Shown in pieces: positions 16,213 through 25,103 of a stretch of 64,000 bases of DNA (its first letter is position 1; the number at the start of each line of letters is the position of its first letter). The notes beneath the pieces are model-generated. The model saw only the letters and a program-made list of their open reading frames with translations, ran no database searches and was not told the origin of the DNA. The position numbers were made by a program, and so were the translations under genes. This stretch comes from Psychromarinibacter sp048262455 (GTDB taxonomy: Bacteria; Pseudomonadota; Alphaproteobacteria; Rhodobacterales; Rhodobacteraceae), in contig JBLXFD010000007.1 of the NCBI GenBank assembly GCA_048262455.1, positions 1 to 64,000 on the forward strand, in the 5' to 3' direction.

Positions 16213-16804
16213 GCGGCTTCTCCGACAGCAGGATGACGAAGGGATCCTCGGTGCCGGCGAAACCCTTTTCGCGGCCCGTGGTACGGCTGAGCACGCGCAG
16301 CCCGGCATCGCCAAGCGCGGCCTCCAGCTGGTCCTGCGTGTGGAAGGTGTAGTTGCGTCCCAGGTGGTCGCGCCTGCTGTCCTCGCCGGTCTTCATGCCC
16401 AGGTGAAACAGGCCGCCGGGGCGCAGGGCGCGGGCGATGGCGGCGATATGGTTCGGGAAATCGGCGCGCGGGGCGTGAAGCAGGGAGAAGTTGGCCCAGA
16501 TGCCGTCGTACTCCGCCTCGGCCCGAAGATCCTCAAACCGCGCCTGGCGGGCGGTGACGCCGGGATGGCGGGCGGCGAGGGCGACCATGCCTTCCGCCGC
16601 GTCCCAGGCCTCTGCCGAATGCCCGCCCGCTGCCAGTTGCGCCGCGGCGTGGCCGGGGCCGCAGCCAAGGTCCAGCACCCGTGCGCCGGCGGGTAGCCGG
16701 GCGGCGAAGGCGGCGAGGCTGCGATCCTGCTTCTGCGCGCCGAAGCGCGCGGCGTAGTCGCGGGCCATGCCGTCGTACCAGGCAATGGTTTGCGAATCGC
16801 TCAT
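16205..16804 (-). CDS. Class I SAM-dependent methyltransferase
   Basis: The 199-residue protein has the SAM-binding motif I VLDLGCGPGHAAAQLA (residues about 44-59) and post-I acidic residue in EAWDAAEGM. Motif IV is WANFSLLHAP. It is a small-molecule type methyltransferase; the substrate is not readable. Its ATG at 16804 overlaps the stop of ispH (ATGA, 16801-16804), and its end overlaps the rnhA start. The three genes ispH, methyltransferase and rnhA therefore form one tightly coupled minus-strand operon. Confidence 0.9.
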   Translation of the reverse strand: MSDSQTIAWYDGMARDYAARFGAQKQDRSLAAFAARLPAGARVLDLGCGPGHAAAQLAAGGHSAEAWDAAEGMVALAARHPGVTARQARFEDLRAEAEYDGIWANFSLLHAPRADFPNHIAAIARALRPGGLFHLGMKTGEDSRRDHLGRNYTFHTQDQLEAALGDAGLRVLSRTTGREKGFAGTEDPFVILLSEKPHA

Positions 16805-17751
16805 GCCGGCTCTCGCAGCACGCGGGGCACCTTGAACTCGACGTTCTCGATGGCGGTCTCGACCGGGATGACGGTGACGTCGTAGCGGGCGCGGAAGGCG
16901 TCGACCACCTCGTTCACCAGAACCTCGGGGGCGCTGGCACCGGCGGTGATGCCGACGCTGCGGATGCCTTCCAGCGCGCGCCAGTCGATGTCGGTGGCGC
17001 GCTGCACCAGCTGCGCATAGGGACAGCCGGCGGCGGCCGCGACCTCCACCAGCCGGCGCGAGTTCGAGGAATTGGGCGCGCCAATCACCAGCAGCGCGTC
17101 CACCCGCGGCGCCACGGCCTTCACCGACTCCTGCCGGTTGGTGGTGGCGTAGCAGATGTCTTCCTTGTGTGGCCCGATGATCGCCGGGAACCGTGCCTTC
17201 AGCGCCGCGACGATGCCGGCGGTGTCGTCCACCGACAGGGTGGTCTGGGTGATGAAGGCCAGCTTTTCGGGATCGCGGGGTTCCAGCGTCGCTACGTCCG
17301 CGGCGGTCTCCACCAGCAGCACCTCGCCCCCGGGAAGCTGGCCCATGGTGCCCAGCGTCTCGGGATGACCGGCGTGGCCGATCATCACCATCTGCAGGCC
17401 GTTGGCATGGTGCCGCTCTGCCTCGATGTGGACCTTGGAGACCAGCGGACAGGTGGCGTCGACAAAGACCATCTCCCGCGCGCGGGCCTCGGCCGGCACC
17501 GCCTTGGGCACGCCGTGGGCCGAGAAGATCACCGGGCGGTCGGCCGGGCAATCCTCCAGCTCCTCGACGAAGACGGCGCCCTTTTCCCGCAGCCCGTCCA
17601 CCACGAAGCGGTTGTGCACGATCTCGTGCCGCACGTAGACGGGCGCGCCCCATTTCTGCAGCGCCATCTCGACGATCTTGATGGCGCGGTCGACACCGGC
17701 GCAGAAACCGCGCGGCGCGGCGAGGTGAAGCGTGAGGGGAGGGCGGGACAT
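16801..17751 (-). CDS. ispH: 4-hydroxy-3-methylbut-2-enyl diphosphate reductase
   Basis: This 316-residue iron-sulfur enzyme makes IPP and DMAPP in the last step of the MEP isoprenoid pathway. The three cluster ligands are Cys17 (PRGFCAGV), Cys101 (DATCPLVSKVH) and Cys200 (EDICYATTNRQ). SAHGVP is also present. ATG 17751 was chosen over an ATG 33 bases upstream, because homology starts at MSRPPLTLHLAAPRG and AAGGTG precedes it. It is the first gene of ispH-methyltransferase-rnhA. Confidence 0.97.
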   Translation of the reverse strand: MSRPPLTLHLAAPRGFCAGVDRAIKIVEMALQKWGAPVYVRHEIVHNRFVVDGLREKGAVFVEELEDCPADRPVIFSAHGVPKAVPAEARAREMVFVDATCPLVSKVHIEAERHHANGLQMVMIGHAGHPETLGTMGQLPGGEVLLVETAADVATLEPRDPEKLAFITQTTLSVDDTAGIVAALKARFPAIIGPHKEDICYATTNRQESVKAVAPRVDALLVIGAPNSSNSRRLVEVAAAAGCPYAQLVQRATDIDWRALEGIRSVGITAGASAPEVLVNEVVDAFRARYDVTVIPVETAIENVEFKVPRVLREPA

Positions 17752-17820
17752 GGCGGCACCTTTCGTTGCGCCAGACCTAGGCACTGCGGCGCGGCAGGTC
17801 CAGACCCTGCGGCGCGGCGG

Positions 17821-18252
17821 TCAGCCCAGGATTCCGGCGGTGACCAGCGCCAGGACGATGTAACGCGCAGTCTTGGCCACCGCGATCAGCACCACCACCC
17901 GCACCCAGGGCGCGCGCAGCACCCCCGCGGCCAGCACGATGGCATCCCCCAGCGGCGCCCAGCTGAGCAGCAGCGACCACAGGCCCCAGCGGGCGAACCA
18001 GACCTGCGCCCGGTCAAGCCGGGCCGGCGAGACGGGAAACCAGCGGCGGTCGCGGAAGCGTTCGATGCCCCGGCCCATGGCGTAGGTGACGACAGAGCCG
18101 AGGGTGTTTCCCACGCTCGCTACCGCGACAAGCAACCACACCGGGTGGACGGCGCGGACCTGCAGGGCGGCGAAGGTGACCTCCGACGGCAGGGGAAGGA
18201 TCGTCGCGGCCCCGAAGGCCGCGACGAAGAGGGTTAGAAGACCGGCGGTCAC
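17821..18252 (-). CDS. YqaA/DedA-like small membrane protein
   Basis: The 143-residue protein has three to four hydrophobic spans and the SNARE-associated/VTT-like block GNTLGSVVTYAMGRG near residue 48, as in YqaA. DedA-family proteins are thought to translocate or flip lipids and support membrane potential, but this short branch is uncharacterised. Translation appears to start at GTG 18252, only 12 bases after the NYN gene, with a weak ribosome site. It therefore probably depends on readthrough from that gene. Confidence 0.85.
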   Translation of the reverse strand: MTAGLLTLFVAAFGAATILPLPSEVTFAALQVRAVHPVWLLVAVASVGNTLGSVVTYAMGRGIERFRDRRWFPVSPARLDRAQVWFARWGLWSLLLSWAPLGDAIVLAAGVLRAPWVRVVVLIAVAKTARYIVLALVTAGILG

Positions 18253-18264
18253 GCCAGCGGCGCG

Positions 18265-18852
18265 TCAGCTGTCCGCGGTCTCGGTCTCTGCCTGCTCGCC
18301 CACGTCGCGGGATTCGCGCGGTTCGCGCGGCGGCCGGCCGATCACGTCCTTCAGCTCGTCCAGCTCGATGAAGTTGTCGGCCTGGCGGCGAAGTTCATCC
18401 GCGATCATCGGCGGCTGGCTGCGGATGGTCGAAACCACCGACACCCGAACCCCCCGGCGTTGCAGCGCCTCCACCAGCGGGCGGAAGTCACCGTCGCCGG
18501 AGAACAACACGATATGGTCCACGTGTTGCGCCAGCTCCATGGCATCAACCGTCAGCTCGATGTCCATGTTGCCCTTGACCTTCCGCCGGCCCTGGCTGTC
18601 GATGTACTCCTTGGCCGGTTTCGTGACCATGGAGAACCCGTTGTAATGCAGCCAGTCCACCAGCGGCCGGATCGGGGAATAATCGTCATTCTCCAGCAAC
18701 GCCGTATAGTAGAACGCGCGCAGCAGCTTGCCGCGACGCATGAATTCCTGTCGGAGGAGTTTGTAGTCGATGTCGAACCCCAGCGACTTTGCCGCTGCGT
18801 AAAGGTTCGATCCATCGATGAACAGCGCCAGCCGCTCGTCTCGGTAGAACAT
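18265..18852 (-). CDS. NYN-domain (LabA/DUF88) ribonuclease-like protein
   Basis: This 195-residue protein carries a NYN (PIN-like) domain. Acidic residues sit at the metal-site positions: Asp13 in LFIDGSNLYAA, Asp97 in KGNMDIELTVDAME, and Asp120 and Asp122 in FSGDGDF. NYN proteins are predicted RNases. The C-terminal 35 residues are charged and probably disordered. ATG 18852 with AAGGGT upstream gives the family N-terminus; a longer in-frame start would add about 80 residues of unlikely sequence. It faces away from folK across 137 bases. Confidence 0.92.
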   Translation of the reverse strand: MFYRDERLALFIDGSNLYAAAKSLGFDIDYKLLRQEFMRRGKLLRAFYYTALLENDDYSPIRPLVDWLHYNGFSMVTKPAKEYIDSQGRRKVKGNMDIELTVDAMELAQHVDHIVLFSGDGDFRPLVEALQRRGVRVSVVSTIRSQPPMIADELRRQADNFIELDELKDVIGRPPREPRESRDVGEQAETETADS

Positions 18853-18989
18853 AAAATCAACCCTTCGATATATATGTCTCGCCGCGGTGCCGTGAGTGAG
18901 TGAGTGGGATATCGTAAAAACGAAAGATGGGCGAAACTGACTTGCAAAATAGGGGATAATGGCTGCCCCGCAAGTCACCTTGGCGACAA

Positions 18990-19592
18990 ATGACGCAGAG
19001 TTCCGCGACGTATTGCCGTAGCGTCCTGGTTGCCGCCGGCGCCAACCTCGACGGGCCCGCCGGTTCTCCGGCGCAAACGGTTTCCGAGGCACTTCAATCG
19101 CTTGACGGCGAGGGTCTGACGCTGCGGCGGATCAGCCGGCTCTACGCCACCCCCTGTTTCCCCGCCGGCGCCGGCCCCGATTACGTGAACGCCGCCGCCC
19201 TGCTCTCCAGCCCGCTGGAGCCGAGGGCGCTGCTGGCGCGGCTGCATGCGATCGAGGCGGCGCACGACCGGACCCGCGCGGGGCGCTGGGGCAGCCGGAC
19301 GCTGGATCTCGACCTGATCGCGGTGGACGAGCTGGTGCTGCCCGACGCGGCGACCCATGACCGCTGGCGCGCGCTGGCCCCGGAGGACCAGCGCCGCACT
19401 ACGCCGGACCGCCTGATCCTGCCGCATCCCCGCCTGCAGGAACGCGCCTTCGTGCTGGTGCCCCTCTGCGATGTCGCGCCGGACTGGCGCCACCCGCTGC
19501 TGGGACAGACCCTGCGCCAGCTGGCACAGGCGCTGCCCGTGTCGGAACGTGCGGCGATACGCCCGCTGCCAAGTCCGGGCAAATCCCCGTGA
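18990..19592 (+). CDS. folK: HPPK, 2-amino-4-hydroxy-6-hydroxymethyldihydropteridine diphosphokinase
   Basis: This 200-residue enzyme transfers pyrophosphate from ATP to 6-hydroxymethyldihydropterin in folate synthesis. The HPPK signature DRTRAGRWGSRTLDLDLI is at residues 93-110, and the N-terminal GANLDGP loop is present. It starts at ATG 18990. The length is somewhat above the family norm (about 160) because of the C-terminal 35 residues. rpoZ follows 76 bases later, and the NYN gene lies divergently upstream, a gene order familiar from Rhodobacterales. Confidence 0.95.
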   Translation: MTQSSATYCRSVLVAAGANLDGPAGSPAQTVSEALQSLDGEGLTLRRISRLYATPCFPAGAGPDYVNAAALLSSPLEPRALLARLHAIEAAHDRTRAGRWGSRTLDLDLIAVDELVLPDAATHDRWRALAPEDQRRTTPDRLILPHPRLQERAFVLVPLCDVAPDWRHPLLGQTLRQLAQALPVSERAAIRPLPSPGKSP

Positions 19593-19597
19593 TCGCC

Positions 19598-19626
19598 TTG
19601 TCAATACGAAAAAACCCCTGTACCAA
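19598..19626 (+). promoter_or_regulatory. Possible rpoZ promoter
   Basis: TTGTCA (19598-19603) and TACCAA (19621-19626) are separated by 17 bases, just behind folK and about 43 bases before the rpoZ start. The -35 has five of six matches but the -10 only three, so this is a weak call. Confidence 0.3.
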
Positions 19627-19668
19627 AGGCCTTCGACACTTCCCCAAGCCTGCAGGAATGGAGAGCAC

Positions 19669-20022
19669 ATGGCCCGCGTTACGGTCGAAGATTGCGTTGA
19701 CAAGGTCCCGAACCGGTTCGAGCTGGTGATGCTGGCCGCCCACCGGGCGCGCGAGATCACCGCTGGCGGACAGCTGACGGTGGACCGCGACAACGACAAG
19801 AACCCCGTCGTGTCCCTGCGCGAGATTGCCGAGGAAACCCAGAAGGCCGACGATCTGCGCGAGCGCATGATCGAAAGCCTGCAGACCCAGATCGAGGTGG
19901 ACGAGCCCGAGGACGACGCGATGGCGCTGCTGATGGGCGCCGAGCAGGACAAGCCCGCCGAGGACGACATGTCCGAGGAAAAGCTGCTGCGCGCGCTTAT
20001 GGAAGCGCAAGAACCCAAGTAG
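19669..20022 (+). CDS. rpoZ: RNA polymerase omega subunit
   Basis: The 117-residue omega subunit helps assemble RNA polymerase and forms part of a ppGpp-binding site in proteobacteria. The N-terminus MARVTVEDCVDKVPNRFELV with AAHRAREI is typical. The C-terminal acidic tail is normal for alphaproteobacteria. ATG 19669 has GGAGAG just upstream. It is followed after 9 bases by the ppGpp synthetase/hydrolase gene, the classical rpoZ-spoT pairing, so effector enzyme and target subunit are likely co-expressed. Confidence 0.96.
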   Translation: MARVTVEDCVDKVPNRFELVMLAAHRAREITAGGQLTVDRDNDKNPVVSLREIAEETQKADDLRERMIESLQTQIEVDEPEDDAMALLMGAEQDKPAEDDMSEEKLLRALMEAQEPK

Positions 20023-20031
20023 GACAACACG

Positions 20032-22170
20032 ATGGCGCTGGACAGGCTGATCGAGGTCGAGGACCTGATCGACCGCGTCCGCGCCTATAACCCCCGCACC
20101 GACGAGGGGATGATCCGCAACGCCTACGACTACGGCCGCGCGATGCACGCCGGCCAGCTGCGGCAGTCGGGCGAGCCCTACTTTACCCACCCCGTCGCCG
20201 TCGCCTCGATCCTGACCGAGATGCGGCTGGACGACGCCACCATCGTCACCGCGCTGCTGCACGACACGGTGGAAGACACCCGTTCCACCTACGGCGAGAT
20301 CGCCGAGCGGTTCGGCACCGAGGTGGCCGAGCTGGTGGACGGGGTCACCAAGCTGACGAACCTGCAGCTCTCCAGCTCCGAATCGAAACAGGCGGAAAAC
20401 TTCCGCAAGCTGTTCATGGCCATGTCCAAGGACCTGCGGGTTATCCTGGTCAAGCTGGCCGACCGCCTGCACAACATGCGCACCATCAAGGCCATGCGGC
20501 AGGAAAAGCAGGAGCAGAAGGCCCGCGAGACGATGGAGATCTTCGCACCGCTGGCCGGCCGCATGGGCATGCAGTGGATGCGCGACGAGCTGGAGGACCT
20601 TGCCTTCGCGGTGCTCAACTCCGAGGGCCGCAACTCGATCATGCGCCGCTTCATCCGGCTGCAGCGGGAAACCGGCGACGTGGTCAAGAAGATCACCGCC
20701 GACATCCGCAAGGAGCTTAAGGCGGGCGGGCTGGAGGGCGAGGTGCACGGCCGCGCCAAGAAACCCTACTCGATCTGGCGCAAGATGCAGGAAAAGGGCC
20801 TGTCCTTCTCGCGCCTGTCGGACATCTACGGCTTCCGCGTGCTGGTGGCGGACGAGGCCGACTGCTACCGCGTGCTCGGCGCCATGCACCGCCGCTGGCG
20901 CGCCGTGCCGGGGCGGTTCAAGGATTACATCAGCCAGCCCAAGACCAACGGCTACCGCTCGATCCACACCACTGTCTCGGGGCGGGACGGGCGGCGGGTC
21001 GAGATCCAGATCCGCACCTACCAGATGCACGACGTGGCCGAGGCCGGGGTCGCCGCCCACTGGTCCTACCGCGACGGGGTGCCCTCGCAGAACCCCTTCG
21101 CCGTCGACCCGACGAAATGGGTCGCCGCGCTGACAGAGCAGTTCGAGAACGCCGAGGACCACGACGAGTTTCTCGAGCACGTGAAGCTCGAGATGTACGC
21201 CGACCAGGTGTTCTGCTTCACCCCCAAGGGCGAGGTGGTCAAGCTGCCGCGCGGCGCCACGCCGCTGGACTTCGCCTATGCCATCCACACCCGCATCGGC
21301 GACAGCTGCGTCGGCGCCAAGGTGGATGGCATGCGCGTGCCGCTCTGGACCCGGCTGAAGAACGGCCAGTCCTGCGAGATCATGACCGCCGCCGGCCAGC
21401 GGCCGCAGTCCACCTGGCTGGACATCGTCGTCACCGGCCGCGCCAAGGCCGCCATCCGCCGCAGCCTGCGCGAGGAGGATCGCGAGCGTTTCGTCAAGCT
21501 GGGCTGGGAACTGGCCCGCGTCGCCTTCGAGCACGTGGGCAAGCGCGCCACCCACAAGGCGCTGGCCACCGCCGCGCGGCAGATGGGCCTTGTCAGCGCC
21601 GAGGAACTGCTGGCGCGCCTCGGCTCCGCCGAACTGGCGGCGCGGGCGGTGGTGCGGCTGCTTTACCCCGAGTTTGCCGGCGACGAGGCCACCGACGAGA
21701 TCGACGTCTCCAGCGCCGTCATCGGCCTCGGCAGCGGCCAGAGCTTCGAGCGCGCCCGCTGCTGCCAAGCGGTGCCGGGTGAGCGGATCGTCGGCATCTC
21801 CTACCGCGGCAAGGGCGTCATCGTGCACGCCATCGACTGCGCCGCGCTGGAGGATTTCCAGGACGAGCCGGAGCGCTGGGTCGACCTGCACTGGCACTCG
21901 GGCAACCACCCCGCGGTGCATACCGTCAGCCTCGACATGACTATCGCCAACGACGCCGGCGTGCTGGGCCGGCTCTGCACGCTGGTGGGCGAGCAGAAGG
22001 CGAATATATCCGATCTTCACTTTCTGGACCGAAAACCGGACTTCTATCGCCTCATAATGGATGTAGATCTCAAGGATGTTGAGCATCTGCACGCGGTGAT
22101 GCTGGCGCTGGAGGCGGAGACCGACGTCGCCTCGCTGGTGCGGCACCGCGATCTCGAACGCAAACCCTGA
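20032..22170 (+). CDS. rsh: Bifunctional (p)ppGpp synthetase/hydrolase (Rsh)
   Basis: This 712-residue Rel/SpoT homologue makes and degrades the stringent alarmone. The HD hydrolase domain is intact (His53 in FTHPV; HDTVED at 77-82). The synthetase domain has KKPYSIWRKM and RFKD (295-298), the basic signature of bifunctional enzymes rather than the acidic one of RelA, followed by TNGYRSIH. A TGS domain (FCFTPKGEVVKLPRGATPLD, about 395-415) and a C-terminal ACT domain (about 640-705) follow. It is probably the sole long RSH in this organism, as in most alphaproteobacteria. Confidence 0.96.
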   Translation: MALDRLIEVEDLIDRVRAYNPRTDEGMIRNAYDYGRAMHAGQLRQSGEPYFTHPVAVASILTEMRLDDATIVTALLHDTVEDTRSTYGEIAERFGTEVAELVDGVTKLTNLQLSSSESKQAENFRKLFMAMSKDLRVILVKLADRLHNMRTIKAMRQEKQEQKARETMEIFAPLAGRMGMQWMRDELEDLAFAVLNSEGRNSIMRRFIRLQRETGDVVKKITADIRKELKAGGLEGEVHGRAKKPYSIWRKMQEKGLSFSRLSDIYGFRVLVADEADCYRVLGAMHRRWRAVPGRFKDYISQPKTNGYRSIHTTVSGRDGRRVEIQIRTYQMHDVAEAGVAAHWSYRDGVPSQNPFAVDPTKWVAALTEQFENAEDHDEFLEHVKLEMYADQVFCFTPKGEVVKLPRGATPLDFAYAIHTRIGDSCVGAKVDGMRVPLWTRLKNGQSCEIMTAAGQRPQSTWLDIVVTGRAKAAIRRSLREEDRERFVKLGWELARVAFEHVGKRATHKALATAARQMGLVSAEELLARLGSAELAARAVVRLLYPEFAGDEATDEIDVSSAVIGLGSGQSFERARCCQAVPGERIVGISYRGKGVIVHAIDCAALEDFQDEPERWVDLHWHSGNHPAVHTVSLDMTIANDAGVLGRLCTLVGEQKANISDLHFLDRKPDFYRLIMDVDLKDVEHLHAVMLALEAETDVASLVRHRDLERKP

Positions 22171-22183
22171 GGGAGGCGCGGCA

Positions 22184-22837
22184 TTGGTCTTCAAGCGGCG
22201 CAGGCCCAGGTCCTGGCTTCGGGTCATCGCCGAGGGTTTCTGGCCGCGCGGCGGGTGGAGCCGGGCGGTCTACTACGTCGGCTACCGTCTACGCCGCCTG
22301 CCGGACCCGCCGCACCGCATCGCCCGCGGCATCGCCGCCGGCGTCTTCGTCTGCTTCACCCCGTTCTTCGGCTTCCACTTCATGCTGGCGGCGCTGCTGG
22401 CGCTGGTGATGCAGGGCAACGTGGTGGCGGCGCTGATGGCCACCTTCTTCGGCAACCCCCTGACCTTCCCCTTCATCGCCGCGGTCAGCCTGAAGCTGGG
22501 CGGGTGGATGCTGAACCACGAGGGCACCGTGCCGCTGCACCGGGTCTTCGGCGCCTTCAGCCGCGCCAGCCAGCAGCTGTGGCACAACATGGTCTCGATC
22601 TTCACGCCCGCCACGGCGCATTGGGACATGCTGGCGCTGTTCTGGCGCGACGTGTTCTTTCCCTACATCTGCGGCGGCATCATCCCCGGCCTGATCACCG
22701 CCGCGGCCGCCTACATGCTGGCGCTTCCCGCCGTCAGGGCCTATCAGAAACGCCGTGTGAAGAAGCTGCAGGGCCGCTACGAGAAACGCCGCGCGGCGCT
22801 GCGGCAGGCCAAGGCGGCGGACGGCGACGGGGCCTGA
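22184..22837 (+). CDS. DUF2062 membrane protein
   Basis: The 217-residue protein has a basic N-terminus, then two to three membrane spans with the DUF2062 core (FTPFFGFHFMLAALLALVMQ and FFGNPLTFPFIAAVSLKLGG). Its role is unknown. It begins at TTG 22184 with GGGAGG upstream; no ATG fits. It lies between rsh and pdxJ, 13 and 19 bases away, in a clear operon. The C-terminus is strongly basic and should be cytoplasmic. Confidence 0.9.
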   Translation: MVFKRRRPRSWLRVIAEGFWPRGGWSRAVYYVGYRLRRLPDPPHRIARGIAAGVFVCFTPFFGFHFMLAALLALVMQGNVVAALMATFFGNPLTFPFIAAVSLKLGGWMLNHEGTVPLHRVFGAFSRASQQLWHNMVSIFTPATAHWDMLALFWRDVFFPYICGGIIPGLITAAAAYMLALPAVRAYQKRRVKKLQGRYEKRRAALRQAKAADGDGA

Positions 22838-22856
22838 GGGAACGAAGGGGACGGAC

Positions 22857-23606
22857 ATGACCGGGACGCGGCGGCTGCGGCTGGGAGTGAACATCGACCA
22901 CGTGGCCACGGTGCGCAATGCCCGCGGCGGCGACTATCCCGACCCGGTGCGCGCCGCGCAACTGGCGCAGGAGGCCGGGGCCGACGGCATCACCGCCCAC
23001 CTGCGCGAGGACCGGCGCCACATCTCCGACCGCGACATCGAGCGGCTGATGGAGACCCTGACCCTGCCCCTCAACTTCGAGATGGCCGCCACCGACGAGA
23101 TGCAGACCATCGCCCTGCGCCACCGCCCCCATGCCGTCTGCATCGTGCCGGAAAAGCGCGAGGAACGCACCACCGAGGGCGGGCTCGAGGTCGCGCGCGA
23201 GGAAAACCGGCTGGCCCACTTCATCGCCCCGCTGCGCGAGGCCGGCTGCCGGGTGTCGATCTTCATCGCCGCCGACCGCCGCCAGATCGAGGCCGCCCAT
23301 CGCATCGGCGCCCCGGTGATCGAGCTGCACACCGGCGCCTATTGCGACGCCCACGCCGAGGGTCGGCTGGAAGAGCGCAACGCCGAACTCGAGCGCCTGC
23401 GCGAGATGGCCGCCTTCGCCGACAGCCTCGGCCTCGAGGTCCACGCCGGCCACGGCCTGACCTACGACACCGTCACCCCCGTCGCCGCCTTCCCGCAGGT
23501 GGTGGAACTCAATATCGGCCACTTCCTGGTGGGCGAGGCGATCTTCCGCGGCCTCGCCCCCTCGATCGCCGAAATGCGCCGCCTGATGGACGCCGCCCGC
23601 CCCTGA
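22857..23606 (+). CDS. pdxJ: Pyridoxine 5'-phosphate synthase
   Basis: This 249-residue TIM-barrel enzyme condenses 1-deoxyxylulose 5-phosphate with 3-amino-2-oxopropyl phosphate to give pyridoxine 5'-phosphate. Signature blocks are LGVNIDHVATVRNARGG (10-26), HLREDRRHI and EVHAGHGLTYD. ATG 22857 lies 19 bases behind the DUF2062 gene. In many Rhodobacterales acpS, lepB and rnc come next; here the operon ends, and a repeat and a convergent ABC transporter follow. Confidence 0.97.
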   Translation: MTGTRRLRLGVNIDHVATVRNARGGDYPDPVRAAQLAQEAGADGITAHLREDRRHISDRDIERLMETLTLPLNFEMAATDEMQTIALRHRPHAVCIVPEKREERTTEGGLEVAREENRLAHFIAPLREAGCRVSIFIAADRRQIEAAHRIGAPVIELHTGAYCDAHAEGRLEERNAELERLREMAAFADSLGLEVHAGHGLTYDTVTPVAAFPQVVELNIGHFLVGEAIFRGLAPSIAEMRRLMDAARP

Positions 23607-23626
23607 CCCCCGTCAGGCGCGCCCCC

Positions 23627-23672
23627 TTCCCCCATTCTTCCGGTAAAAAAATATCCCCGCCGGAGGCTCCCA
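23627..23672 (-). repeat. Dispersed GC-rich element, family 1 copy C
   Basis: Read on the minus strand, the element is GGGAGCCTCC, GGCGGGGATATTTTTTTACC, then GGAAGAATGGGGGAAGGGGG. It matches the 3' half of copies A and B (GATATTT, then accGGAAGAA). It lies behind livF, on the same strand, and convergent to pdxJ. The T7 tract after a GC-rich stretch could help end the livF transcript. Confidence 0.6.
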
Positions 23673-23706
23673 CCGCACCACCCGCACCCCCGCCGGGACA
23701 CGGCAC

Positions 23707-24405
23707 TCACACCCCCAGGTAGCCCCGCGCCACCCCCGGCCGCGCCCGCAGCTCGGCTGCCGTGACAGTCTCCGCCAGCACCCCCGTCTCCAGGAAACTG
23801 ACCCGGTCCGCCATCTCCAGCACCGCCTCCAGCCGCTGCTCCACCAACAGCACCGCCACCCCCTCGGCGCGAAGGCCCAGCACCACCTTGCGAATCGCGG
23901 CGATCATCGAGGGCTGCAGCCCCTCGGTCGGCTCGTCCAGCAGCAGTACCTTGGGCTCGGTGCACAGCGCGCGGGCGGTGGCCAGCATCTGCTGCTCACC
24001 CCCCGACAGGGTCGAGGCCCGCTGCCCCAGCCGCTCGAGCAGCCGCGGGAACAGCTCCAGCACCCGCTCGCGCACCGCCGCGCCGGAGCCGCGGGTCATC
24101 AGGCCGATGCGCAGGTTCTCCGCCACCGTCAGCGCCCCGAACAGCCGCCGTCCCTGCGGGATGTAGCCGACGCCGGCCTGCGCCACCCGGTGCGCCGGCA
24201 GCGGGCCCAGCGGCACCCCGTCCACCGCGATGCCGCCCTCCCACAGCGGCAGCAGCCCCGCCACCGTCTTGACCAGCGTGGTCTTGCCAGCGCCGTTGCG
24301 CCCCATCAGGCAATGGATCTCGCCCGCCGCCACCTCCAGCGACACGCCGCGCAGCACCTGCGCCTTGCCGTAGCCGGTGCTCACGCCCTCCAGCCGCAGC
24401 ATCAT
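23707..24405 (-). CDS. livF: Branched-chain-type ABC transporter ATPase (LivF)
   Basis: The 232-residue ATPase has Walker A GRNGAGKTT (35-43), the Q-loop region YIPQGRRLFGALTV, signature LSGGEQQ (133-139) and Walker B LLLDEP (154-159). GYIPQGRRLF and LSGGEQQML are typical of LivF and UrtE. It is the last gene of the livH-M-G-F operon. Its ATG overlaps the stop of livG by 4 bases. It pairs with LivG to power uptake of amino acids, urea or similar amides across the inner membrane. Confidence 0.93.
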   Translation of the reverse strand: MMLRLEGVSTGYGKAQVLRGVSLEVAAGEIHCLMGRNGAGKTTLVKTVAGLLPLWEGGIAVDGVPLGPLPAHRVAQAGVGYIPQGRRLFGALTVAENLRIGLMTRGSGAAVRERVLELFPRLLERLGQRASTLSGGEQQMLATARALCTEPKVLLLDEPTEGLQPSMIAAIRKVVLGLRAEGVAVLLVEQRLEAVLEMADRVSFLETGVLAETVTAAELRARPGVARGYLGV

Positions 24406-25103
24406 CCGCCCCCCAGGTAGGCCGCCTGCACCGCCGGGTCGGCGCGCACCTCGTCCGGGGTGCCCTCGGCCAGCACGGCGCCGGCGTCCAGCACGGTGAT
24501 CCGGTCGGCGCTCTGCATCACCACCGCCATGTTGTGCTCGATCAGCAGCACCGTGGTCTCCGCCTTCAGCGCCCGCACCAGCGCCACGAAGCGGGCCATC
24601 TCGGCCTCGGCCAGCCCCTGGGTCGGCTCGTCCAGGATCAGCAGGCGCGGCTTCTGCGCCAGGCCCATGGCGATCTCCAGCAGCCGCTGGTGGCCATAGC
24701 TCAGGTCCCCCGCCAGCACCCCGGCGCGGTCCTCCAGCCCGACCCGCGCCAGCGCCTCGGGCACCTCGCGCGCCGGGTCGCCGCCGCGCCGGCGCACCGC
24801 CAGCGCCACGTTCTCGAAGCAGTCCAGCCGCGCGAAGACGCTGGTGATCTGGAAGGTATAGGCCATGCCCGCCCGGATCCGCCGGTGCGCCGGCATCCGC
24901 GTCACGTCGCGCCCGTCGAACCGCACGGTGCCGGCGCTGGGCGCGATCCGGCCGCAGAGCATCCCGACGAACGTGGTCTTGCCGGCGCCGTTCGGCCCGA
25001 TCAGCGCCCGCACCTCGCCCGCGGGCAGGTCGAAGTCCACGTCCCGCACCGCGTGCAGCCCGCCGAAGTCCTTGCCCAGCCCCCGTGTGCTCAGCAGGCT
25101 CAC
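24402..25103 (-). CDS. livG: Branched-chain-type ABC transporter ATPase (LivG)
   Basis: The 233-residue ATPase has Walker A GPNGAGKTT (36-44), the LivG-type modified signature LSYGHQRLLEIAMGLA, and Walker B LLILDEPTQGL. LivG enzymes use SYG in place of the usual SGG, as seen here. Both ends overlap neighbours by 4 bases (livM upstream, livF downstream), so subunit synthesis is coupled. Ligand specificity is set by the binding protein, not by this subunit. Confidence 0.93.
   Translation of the reverse strand: MSLLSTRGLGKDFGGLHAVRDVDFDLPAGEVRALIGPNGAGKTTFVGMLCGRIAPSAGTVRFDGRDVTRMPAHRRIRAGMAYTFQITSVFARLDCFENVALAVRRRGGDPAREVPEALARVGLEDRAGVLAGDLSYGHQRLLEIAMGLAQKPRLLILDEPTQGLAEAEMARFVALVRALKAETTVLLIEHNMAVVMQSADRITVLDAGAVLAEGTPDEVRADPAVQAAYLGGG

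Noticed and set aside
18890..18910. Short GAGTGAGTGAGTG direct repeat upstream of the NYN gene
   Set aside because: Only three units of four bases, no flanking structure; too short to call a CRISPR or meaningful tandem repeat.
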